Of a DNA stretch of 6,365 bases, positions 1 through 4,689 are shown in pieces (the stretch's first letter is position 1; each line of letters begins with the position of its first letter). A program made the position numbers and the translations under genes. The stretch comes from a bacterium (lineage in GTDB: Bacteria; Patescibacteria; ABY1; BM507; VMTK01): the NCBI GenBank assembly GCA_030641105.1, contig DAOWHZ010000005.1:1-6365 (forward strand). The letters are read 5' to 3'. The notes beneath the pieces are model-generated. The model saw only the letters and a list, made by a program, of their open reading frames with translations. It was not told where the DNA came from and made no database searches.

Positions 1-3
1 ATA

Positions 4-104
4 GTAAATCGAAAATCGAAAATCATAAACCCCGCACCTTTTAAACAGTGCGTTTTTGATGCCATTATACAACTGTTTAAAAGGTGCGGGGTAAATCGAA
101 AATC
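4..104. repeat. 20-bp perfect palindrome flanked by 14-bp direct repeats
   Basis: The arms at 30-49 and 72-91 are perfect 20-base inverted repeats (left begins CCCCGCACC, right ends GGTGCGGGG) around a 22-base loop. A 14-base direct repeat, GTAAATCGAAAATC, lies on both sides (4-17 and 91-104; the right copy overlaps the arm by one base). The unit GAAAATC is repeated again at 18-24, so the left flank is three heptamers ending in AATC (4, 11, 18) and the right flank two (91, 98). No T-run follows either arm, so this is not an ordinary intrinsic terminator. A small palindromic mobile or repeat element (MITE- or REP-like) is an inference from the shape; no transposase is visible. Confidence 0.75.
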
Positions 105-109
105 CAAAT

Positions 110-192
110 GGGTCGGTACCAAAGCGGTCAAATGGAGCAGACTGTAAATCTGCTGGCTTCGGCCTTCGTTGGTTCAAATCCAGCCCGGCCCA
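110..192 (+). tRNA. tRNA-Tyr (anticodon GUA)
   Basis: An 83-nt class II tRNA folds completely. The acceptor GGGTCGG (110-116) pairs with CCGGCCC (185-191) and the discriminator is A192. The short D stem CCA/TGG has the GG pair at 126-127. The anticodon stem GCAGA/TCTGC (137-141/149-153) holds the loop CTGTAAA with GUA at 144-146. The long variable arm (154-167) folds as GGC-TTCG-GCC, a stable UUCG tetraloop. The T stem GTTGG/CCAGC closes a TTCAAAT loop. The 3' CCA is not encoded (CTT follows), so it must be added by tRNA nucleotidyltransferase. It inserts tyrosine at UAU/UAC codons. No clear promoter is visible immediately upstream. Confidence 0.97.
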
Positions 193-200
193 CTTAAAAA

Positions 201-282
201 TAGTGATTAGGGCTTAGTTATTTAGTTAATTAGGTTTTTAATAAATTCCTAATCACTAAGTAACTAATCACTAATTAACTAA
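201..282. repeat. Inverted intergenic repeat with 7/8-base phasing
   Basis: The left half carries TAG at 201, 208, 215, 223 and 231; the right half carries CTA at 249, 256, 264, 271 and 279, so both halves step by 7 or 8 bases. The right half is also a 15-base tandem repeat (249-263 and 264-278, one mismatch). Perfect 11-base inverted pairs are TAGTGATTAGG 201-211 with 248-258, and TAGTTAATTAG 223-233 with 271-281. The spacer 235-247 is A/T only. It fills the whole gap between tRNA-Tyr and rpmG. It could act as a processing or termination structure for the tRNA transcript, but no T-run after a GC stem supports that. Function unknown. Confidence 0.7.
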
Positions 283-287
283 AAAAT

Positions 288-443
288 ATGTCTCAAGATA
301 ACATGATAAAATTAGAGTGTACTGAATGCAAGAGGATTAATTATTTTTCCCGTAAAAATAAAAAAACTCTTAAAGATAGGTTAGAGCTTAAAAAATATTG
401 CAAGCATTGCAAAAAGCACACTCTTCATAAAGAAACAAAGTGA
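288..443 (+). CDS. rpmG: 50S ribosomal protein L33
   Basis: A 51-residue basic protein of the large ribosomal subunit, at the usual L33 length. The product has the L33 pattern: [10 protein letters not shown] near the N-terminus, a central [20 protein letters not shown] stretch, and a HTLHKETK tail. Two zinc-knuckle pairs are intact (C11-x-x-C14 and C38-x-x-C41), making this the zinc-binding (C+) form. The start at ATG 288 gives a five-residue extension before MIKLE; ATG 303 is the alternative start and would give a more typical N-terminus. Neither start has a Shine-Dalgarno sequence. The stop is TGA. Its place between tRNA-Tyr and tRNA-Trp matches the common bacterial rpmG-tRNA-Trp order and supports the call. 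Confidence 0.96.
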   Translation: MSQDNMIKLECTECKRINYFSRKNKKTLKDRLELKKYCKHCKKHTLHKETK

Positions 444-552
444 TTTTAGATTTTAGATTTAAGATTGCGGATTTTTGATTTATATACATTTGGCTTGCTA
501 TATGTAATTTTTTTAGATTAAATCGGCAATCGGCAATCTAAAATCTTAAATT
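442..552. repeat. Heptamer-phased inverted repeat between rpmG and tRNA-Trp
   Basis: The left arm has GATT exactly every 7 bases at 442, 449, 456, 463, 470 and 477. The right arm has the complement AATC exactly every 7 bases at 521, 528, 535 and 542, then AATT at 549. Pairing 456-483 with 518-545 gives about 22 matches in 28, with the GATTGC/GCAATC units (463-468/533-538) in the middle of the stem. The loop, roughly 484-517, holds most of the tRNA-Trp promoter candidate. The element starts inside the rpmG stop codon (TGA 441-443) and ends six bases before the tRNA. Function unknown; the shape resembles heptameric short tandem repeats known in some other bacteria, but the sequence is different. 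Confidence 0.75.
475..504 (+). promoter_or_regulatory. Candidate promoter for tRNA-Trp
   Basis: The -35 candidate TTGATT (475-480) is followed by an 18-base spacer and TATATG (499-504). An extended -10 TG lies at 496-497, reading TGCTATATG. Transcription would start near 511, about 47 bases before the tRNA. The -35 lies in the inner left arm of the heptamer repeat and the -10 in its loop. Each hexamer matches consensus at four of six positions, so the call rests mainly on the extended -10 and the position. Confidence 0.45.
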
Positions 553-557
553 AAAAT

Positions 558-628
558 GCGGGTGTAGTATAGTGGCAGTACAGGGGTTTCCAAAACCTCT
601 AGCGGGGGTCCGATTCCCTCCACCCGTG
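558..628 (+). tRNA. tRNA-Trp (anticodon CCA)
   Basis: A 71-nt class I tRNA. The acceptor GCGGGTG (558-564) pairs with CACCCGT (621-627), giving a G1-U72 wobble, and the discriminator is G628. The D stem GTA/TAC has GG at 574-575. The anticodon stem GGGGT/ACCTC (583-587/595-599) holds the loop TTCCAAA with CCA at 590-592. The variable loop is four bases. The T stem GGGGG/CCCTC closes TCCGATT, so position 55, normally U (pseudouridine), is C. The 3' CCA is not encoded. The body (GCGGGTGTAG...) looks glycine-like, but a UCC anticodon would break two stem pairs, and G73 is the bacterial tryptophan discriminator whereas glycine uses U73. Tryptophan is therefore the better call. Confidence 0.9.
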
Positions 629-637
629 CATGGAAGT

Positions 638-665
638 AAAAGCAGGTTCATGAGAGCCTGTTTTT
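638..665 (+). terminator. Intrinsic terminator after tRNA-Trp
   Basis: The stem CAGGTTC (643-649) pairs with GAGCCTG (654-660) around an ATGA loop, with one T-G wobble. It is extended by G642-T661 and four A-T pairs, and a five-T run follows (661-665). The A-run before the stem means it may also work for the opposite strand. It separates the tRNA/rpmG block from the envelope-gene operon. Confidence 0.85.
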
Positions 666-700
666 ATGTTAACTAAGCGAATATTTTTAGCAAGTTGGGG

Positions 701-730
701 TTGACTTTTATGCTTAATGTTTGGTATATT
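701..730 (+). promoter_or_regulatory. Promoter of the membrane-protein operon
   Basis: TTGACT (701-706; five of six to consensus), an 18-base spacer, and TATATT (725-730; five of six), with an extended -10 TG at 722-723. This is the best promoter in the window. Transcription would begin near 737, leaving a leader of about 145 bases before the first gene at 882. Confidence 0.7.
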
Positions 731-741
731 AAAGATAAATC

Positions 742-763
742 AAAGCGATTCAATCGTTTTTTT
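742..763 (+). promoter_or_regulatory. Terminator-like hairpin at the leader start
   Basis: AAAGCGAT (742-749) pairs with ATCGTTTT (753-760, one G-T wobble) around a TCA loop, and the T-run continues to 763. It lies only about 5-27 bases after the predicted start, so it would act on very early elongation or protect the 5' end rather than act as a normal terminator. Its right arm 752-760 is also perfectly complementary to 828-836, so a competing fold is possible. Confidence 0.4.
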
Positions 764-784
764 ATTTAAAAGGGGAAATATTGT

Positions 785-832
785 GTTTTCTCCGCGGAGT
801 TTATCCCGCTTGAATAGCGGGGCTACGAAAAC
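785..832. repeat. 48-bp palindromic element in the leader
   Basis: The outer arms GTTTTC (785-790) and GAAAAC (827-832) enclose two compact palindromes: CTCCGCGGAG (790-799) and CCCGCT-TGAAT-AGCGGG (805-821, six pairs plus a T-G wobble). Its GC content is far above the surrounding sequence. A GTG-initiated 18-codon frame (783-839) crosses it but looks accidental. It may be a dispersed intergenic repeat or a structured part of the leader RNA; the sequence alone does not decide between these. Confidence 0.5.
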
Positions 833-881
833 GATTTAATTAATTTCAAAACCGCTTAATTCCAAGACCTAACTAAAATAC

Positions 882-1610
882 ATGAAAAAGAAAATTTTAA
901 TCATATCAGTAGTATTGCTTTTACTGGTAATATTAGCTTGTGCTTATTGGCTTAAAAGAGGTGACTCCTATTTTACTCAGCCGCCATTTCATAACTGCCA
1001 TACCCAGAATGAATTTGATGATATGCATATTAAATGGATAACTTATCAAAATGAAGAATATGGTTTTGAGATAGAATATCCAAAGAAGTTAACTAGTAAT
1101 AAGTATTGGACTGGTTTGCCGGAAGGATTAACTGAATCTGATGTATTAATAGCTAGTAAAATGTTTGTTAAAAATAATAACTTTTATCTTCATCAGGAAT
1201 ATGAATATGGTTTTGATTGGCAAAATGATCAATTTATTAAAATTGAAGATATTTGTATACCTGAGTACAGGGGTGAGGTTGAATATGGATTGCCTTGGCA
1301 TATTGTTGTTTTGGATATTAATAATGAAAATGAATTGGATAAATTAATAAAGCAAAAATATGGAACGGGCTGCAGCTACCAAGAAAAATACGAAACAAAT
1401 TTTTCTGGCACATACGATGTAAAAATAAAAGGCGACGGAAAAGATTTGGGCTCAACGGAGTGTCCGATAAATTATAAATATCACTTAAAGTATAATCCTG
1501 AATATAAAAAGGCCGCCTTTTGGCACACTGGCCAAGAATGTATTTTGGGTTTAAGCTTTGATGATTGTTATGATCAAAAAATTTCTGATTCTTTTCATTT
1601 TATTAACTAA
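882..1610 (+). CDS. Exported anchored protein with YGFEIEYP motif
   Basis: I do not recognise a named family. The 242-residue product has three lysines, then a hydrophobic segment (residues 5-22). This contains VILAC with Cys20, so it is either a lipoprotein signal with a weak lipobox or an N-terminal membrane anchor. The rest is soluble and would sit outside the membrane. Residues 52-67 (WITYQNEEYGFEIEYP) match a motif I associate with Patescibacteria envelope proteins, where it opens a PsbP/Mog1-like beta domain. The ending DQKISDSFHFI resembles the 'DKILSTFKFI' close of that domain. Besides Cys20 there are six cysteines (39, 125, 164, 194, 220, 229), which may form disulfides. The ATG start has no Shine-Dalgarno. 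It is the first gene after the 701-730 promoter. The domain assignment is from memory and moderate at best. Confidence 0.85.
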   Translation: MKKKILIISVVLLLLVILACAYWLKRGDSYFTQPPFHNCHTQNEFDDMHIKWITYQNEEYGFEIEYPKKLTSNKYWTGLPEGLTESDVLIASKMFVKNNNFYLHQEYEYGFDWQNDQFIKIEDICIPEYRGEVEYGLPWHIVVLDINNENELDKLIKQKYGTGCSYQEKYETNFSGTYDVKIKGDGKDLGSTECPINYKYHLKYNPEYKKAAFWHTGQECILGLSFDDCYDQKISDSFHFIN

Positions 1611-1649
1611 AAGACAAATTATGAATAAGATTAATTTATCTGTAAATGT

Positions 1650-2063
1650 ATGAAAAAAATTTTATTAATATCCGCCATTACTGTGATTATTGGAGTTGTA
1701 TTTGCTATCAAGCCTTATTGGTTTCACTTTATGTGGGGAGCGCAACTTTTATTATTACCGCTTATAGCCGGCATATTAATGGTGCTTGTTCAAAATGAGA
1801 ACAGAAGTTATAAGTTTATGCCGAAGTTGATAGCAGGTTCATTGTTGACAGGATTTGTTGGAACATTTTTTATACAACTTACGGACTATGTTATGCGCGG
1901 CCAATCCTATAACCAGTCTTTTGTCCAGTCTATGAATCCGTTTTATGTAATTGATTTATCCTTAATTCTTTCTGCTATTTGCATTTTTGGCGGATTGATC
2001 GGAATAGTAATCAGAGGAACCGCTATATTATTAACTAAAAAATCAAAGCTATGGGAAAAATAA
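1650..2063 (+). CDS. Four-helix integral membrane protein, unknown function
   Basis: 137 residues, with about four membrane segments at residues 4-20, 28-47, 58-78 and 99-128. The short loops include a QNENRSYK turn (48-55) and an NQSFVQSMNP loop (88-97). The C-terminus is basic (TKKSKLWEK), consistent with a cytoplasmic end. There are no catalytic motifs and no family I can name. It begins 39 bases after the previous stop with no promoter or terminator visible between, and its end overlaps the next gene by 13 bases. It is therefore very probably co-transcribed and translationally coupled with that gene. No Shine-Dalgarno precedes the ATG. Confidence 0.85.
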   Translation: MKKILLISAITVIIGVVFAIKPYWFHFMWGAQLLLLPLIAGILMVLVQNENRSYKFMPKLIAGSLLTGFVGTFFIQLTDYVMRGQSYNQSFVQSMNPFYVIDLSLILSAICIFGGLIGIVIRGTAILLTKKSKLWEK

Positions 2064-2404
2064 TAAAAATTATAATACCAACATTTATTGCTATAATAAT
2101 TATTGGATTTTTAGTCCCTAAAGTATTTATTCGCGATATCAATGGTTTAACAGAGCAAGAAATATTTTGCGCGAAAATTAGCGCGCATCAAATACTTGAA
2201 AATCCAATTGAGCGCATGCTTATTTTAAAAACTGCTATTTCCAAAAAGGACGGCAATATATTTACAACGAATTCATACACATTTGGAGGATTGAAATATG
2301 CGACAGTGGAATTAGAATGCAATAGGCAGGCAAGAGTTGTCTGGCGCCGCTGGTTTAATCCCCCGGATTTTGTTTATTCTCATAAGGACATATCATCATA
2401 TTAA
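2051..2404 (+). CDS. Single-span membrane or exported small protein
   Basis: 117 residues. A strongly hydrophobic N-terminal segment (residues 4-23, rich in isoleucine) follows MGK and acts as a signal anchor. A small outer domain of about 90 residues follows, with two cysteines (40 and 90) that could form a disulfide, and a C-terminal stretch rich in aromatic and basic residues (RVVWRRWFNPPDF, 95-107). The start ATG lies inside the last codons of the upstream gene (13-base overlap in another frame), so translation is probably coupled. No family recognised. Confidence 0.8.
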   Translation: MGKIIKIIIPTFIAIIIIGFLVPKVFIRDINGLTEQEIFCAKISAHQILENPIERMLILKTAISKKDGNIFTTNSYTFGGLKYATVELECNRQARVVWRRWFNPPDFVYSHKDISSY

Positions 2405-2426
2405 AAAATAAATTTATATTCTATTT

Positions 2427-2930
2427 ATGGAAGAAATTTTGTTTATACCAATAACATTGATTATGCTTTTTGTTGCGGGAATTTTTTCTGTATTCTTTAT
2501 GTTGTTTTCGCAGATTTTTGTCCTGATTCAATGCGGGTTATTTTTATTGCGAAAGGTTGTGCCTAAAAAATTTAAAACATTCTATCAATGGGTGGTTTAT
2601 ATGTCGCCTGTATTGTTATGGTTATCTGTGTTTATTTCACGGCATCGCTTGACTGAAAGTTCGGATTTTAAAAAATGCTTCGCTGCCGGATTTCCTTTTG
2701 AAGTTTTTGTTTTTCCATGCGGCGCCATGGGCGGAGATTATGTGCCCGGCAGCATGTGGGCGCCGTTTTATTTAAGTTATCTGTTGTGGATAGCAGTGAG
2801 CGTATTGATGGTTTTGGCAATTTCTAAAACAAAAATGTTTAAAAGCAAAAAAGCCATGAGAATTTTGTTGGTGGTCTATATTGTGATAAATTTTTACGGG
2901 CTTGGAATGTTGCTCCTTGCTTTTGATTAA
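2427..2930 (+). CDS. Polytopic membrane protein, unknown function
   Basis: 167 residues with a long hydrophobic N-terminus (4-42, one long or two short spans), then spans at about 53-71, 113-133 and 143-165. The loop at 72-112 is the only sizeable soluble part. It includes GFPFEVFVFPCGAMGGDYVPG (89-109), a pattern of GFPF followed by Gly/Pro-rich sequence that I recall from other uncharacterised small membrane proteins of uncultured bacteria. No catalytic motif is visible. It starts 22 bases after the preceding stop, in the same operon, without a Shine-Dalgarno. Confidence 0.85.
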   Translation: MEEILFIPITLIMLFVAGIFSVFFMLFSQIFVLIQCGLFLLRKVVPKKFKTFYQWVVYMSPVLLWLSVFISRHRLTESSDFKKCFAAGFPFEVFVFPCGAMGGDYVPGSMWAPFYLSYLLWIAVSVLMVLAISKTKMFKSKKAMRILLVVYIVINFYGLGMLLLAFD

Positions 2931-2956
2931 AATAATTAATTCTAATAAATAATGCT

Positions 2957-4561
2957 ATGAAAAATATCTATCTTATTTCTATTAAATTATTCTCGCTGCA
3001 TATTTTATTTGCGGGAGCATTGATCGGAGCTTACAATCTGCTGGTAAAACAAATTTTTAATGTGGAAAAACTATTTGATGTTTTATTGATTACAACAATC
3101 TTTAACGTTATTGCCTTGATAGTTTCTTTTGTTTTTGCCGTAAAGATTGTTGGAAAGAAGAACAATGAATTATTTGAAAGCAGGCATCGACTGGCACTGT
3201 TTTTCTATGTACTTAATGTTTTTCTTTTCATTTTACTGATTTTTATTTTTTTAATGATGTCTAAAGTTTTGACTGCCAGTATTTTTTTGCTTGGCAGTTG
3301 CCTTGTATTATTATATATTTATTATTATTTTTTGAGGTTAGTTTATTATATTTCATTTTTTAACAAACTGCGGAAGACTGCTATTGTTTTTGTTGTTATT
3401 TTGGCGGTTGGGTACTCGCTGGTTTTATTTTTGCCGCAGAGTAACTATAAAAAAGCGTATGGCCAGACAGAAGTAAAAGTGGATTTCACCTATTTTCACA
3501 ATCTGGATTTGGATGGAATTGTGGGAAATATGGATTTGAAAGATAAAAATTCTGCCAAAGAAATGTCCGAGTTAATTAATCTGATAGCAACTGACGAGAA
3601 GCTACTGAATGAGGGTGAAAAATTGTCATATATTTTACCGACTGAAATTGAATTAGAATTACTATCTGATATGGCAAATAATAAATATTTGAGTTTTTCC
3701 CAAGAATATTTATCAAAGGAAATGAGAATAACAGGAATCATGATAGCCGTCCCCCTTAATGATTTAAGGGCTTTTTCCCGTGGAGCGGTTAAATTGGCGG
3801 AGCGGAAAAGAACAGAAGGTTTTGAAGACGAGGCGGTTGGCATATTAAATAATTTGTTGCTTGTCGGAAATCAGATGTTGAATGCTAAAAACGATACGCT
3901 TGTTACAAAGTTGGTGGGTGAGTCAATGATGCATGATGGCTTGGATGGCTTGCTTCAGATTTATGAAAATGATGATTTAAAAATTGAAATAATAGCGGAC
4001 TTGGATAATGAATTGAACAACATGAGAAACGGATGCAGATTATTGCAGACTGCTGTTTTTCATATGAATAATGCAATAGTCGGTTCGTCTAAAAATACTG
4101 CTGTATTTTTTAAACATTTTGCCGCCCAGAAACATAATATCGGCAGTGATTTTGATGAGAGAATGGTTGTAAATAATAGTTCTCTAATTGGCGGGTACAT
4201 TACTATCAATACCACTGACTTGGAAAAACTTTTGTTCTCTATAATGACTTTACCGATCAGGTTGCCTTTTGATTTGAATATTGGCAATAATTATATTATT
4301 TACAAAGAGATTAAAAAATTATCACAAGAATCCGGCCATGAATTATTGAATTTTTATTTTGACAATACTTATTCGGATTTTATTAGGGCAAGAGAAGAAG
4401 GCACGGAAAAGGCAGGGTTTATTTATGTAGAAATTTTTAGTAACAATATTTCTTCTGGAGTTGCCAGCTGCACTAAATTTGATCCAGAAAATAAAGTACT
4501 TATCAATAAAAAGGGAAAAAGTATCTTATTGGCAATAATAAATATTGCGTGGCTTGTTTAG
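2957..4561 (+). CDS. Five-span membrane protein with large outer helical domain
   Basis: 534 residues. Membrane segments lie at about 5-28, 41-64, 79-101, 104-125 and 141-160, followed by a soluble region of about 370 residues. Residues 267-337 (from PLNDLRAFSR through LLNNL-type helices to GLLQIYE) look like a helical domain I recall from uncharacterised anchored proteins, in which an Ala/Leu-rich helix pair is followed by a 'TLVxxLVG' helix; here TLVTKLVG is 314-321. The function of that domain is unknown to me. The C-terminus NKKGKSILLAIINIAWLV stops abruptly at TAG, just where relatives, as I remember them, continue. The -1 frame stays open from 4510 onward, so the tail may be frameshifted. 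The gene starts 26 bases after the previous stop, with no Shine-Dalgarno. Confidence 0.82.
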   Translation: MKNIYLISIKLFSLHILFAGALIGAYNLLVKQIFNVEKLFDVLLITTIFNVIALIVSFVFAVKIVGKKNNELFESRHRLALFFYVLNVFLFILLIFIFLMMSKVLTASIFLLGSCLVLLYIYYYFLRLVYYISFFNKLRKTAIVFVVILAVGYSLVLFLPQSNYKKAYGQTEVKVDFTYFHNLDLDGIVGNMDLKDKNSAKEMSELINLIATDEKLLNEGEKLSYILPTEIELELLSDMANNKYLSFSQEYLSKEMRITGIMIAVPLNDLRAFSRGAVKLAERKRTEGFEDEAVGILNNLLLVGNQMLNAKNDTLVTKLVGESMMHDGLDGLLQIYENDDLKIEIIADLDNELNNMRNGCRLLQTAVFHMNNAIVGSSKNTAVFFKHFAAQKHNIGSDFDERMVVNNSSLIGGYITINTTDLEKLLFSIMTLPIRLPFDLNIGNNYIIYKEIKKLSQESGHELLNFYFDNTYSDFIRAREEGTEKAGFIYVEIFSNNISSGVASCTKFDPENKVLINKKGKSILLAIINIAWLV

Positions 4562-4618
4562 ATAATTATAAGCTACTAATAGCTGTTTTACTTAGATCTG
4601 GTAATAAAATTACTCCGG

Positions 4619-4627
4619 TGTTATACT
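4619..4627 (+). promoter_or_regulatory. Candidate extended -10 promoter for the lipoprotein gene
   Basis: TGTTATACT carries an extended -10 TG and TATACT (five of six to consensus). There is no good -35 at 17-18 bases upstream. The predicted start near 4634 would leave a leader of about 56 bases. The 128-bp gap here is the largest within the gene run, which makes a separate promoter reasonable. Confidence 0.35.
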
Positions 4628-4659
4628 GGAAATACGTTCTAATTTTTTTCCAACATTCG

Positions 4660-4678
4660 TACTTAATAAAATTAAGTA
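4660..4678. repeat. Small inverted repeat before the lipoprotein start
   Basis: TACTTAAT (4660-4667) and ATTAAGTA (4671-4678) are perfect 8-base inverted repeats around AAA, ending 11 bases before the ATG at 4690. All but two pairs are A-T, so the RNA hairpin would be weak. It could be a protein-binding operator or a leader hairpin; no T-run follows, so it is not a terminator. Confidence 0.35.
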
Positions 4679-4689
4679 AATGCAATTTT

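Larger units (their letters stand above)
4510..4689 (+). other. Open -1 frame bridging two genes; possible frameshifted tail
   Basis: After a TAA at 4507-4509, the frame one base back from the 534-aa gene is open through 4689 and continues into the lipoprotein frame to 5940. At 4513-4519 the bases read G GGA AAA, a canonical slippery heptamer in register with the upstream gene. A weak hairpin (GCAATA 4532-4537/TATTGC 4543-4548) lies downstream. The -1 frame reads CLDNYKLLIAVLLRSG from 4555. The sequence fits either a lost C-terminus of the upstream protein or a rare -1 frameshift product; it may also be chance. Confidence 0.35.

Noticed and set aside
30..91. Intrinsic terminator of an upstream gene
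   Set aside because: The stem is strong, but the loop is 22 bases and no T-run follows on either strand.
4..552. CRISPR array
   Set aside because: The repeats are 7-15 bases, contiguous or inverted, with no unique spacers of about 30 bases and no cas genes.
558..628. Reading this tRNA as tRNA-Gly(UCC)
   Set aside because: Shifting the loop by one base breaks two anticodon-stem pairs, and the discriminator is G rather than the U expected for bacterial tRNA-Gly.
783..839. 18-codon leader peptide (GTG start) across the 48-bp palindrome
   Set aside because: It has no Shine-Dalgarno, its composition is dictated by the palindrome, and it has no run of regulatory codons as in amino acid attenuators.
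1165..1347. 60-codon frame within the YGFEIEYP gene
   Set aside because: An out-of-frame shadow; the main frame has the recognisable motif and the matching start and stop layout.
3496..3843. 115-codon open frame on the - strand
   Set aside because: It lies wholly inside the 534-aa gene, is Ser/Lys-rich low-complexity when translated, and has no promoter or neighbours on its strand. It is a shadow of the + strand gene.
4060..4287. 75-codon open frame on the - strand
   Set aside because: Also inside the 534-aa gene on the opposite strand, with no signal, motif or start context of its own.
4549..4689. GTG 4549 as the start of the lipoprotein
   Set aside because: It would add 47 residues and put the lipoprotein signal at residues 62-77, too far in for signal peptidase II processing. 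The open stretch is better explained as a frameshifted tail of the gene before, or chance.
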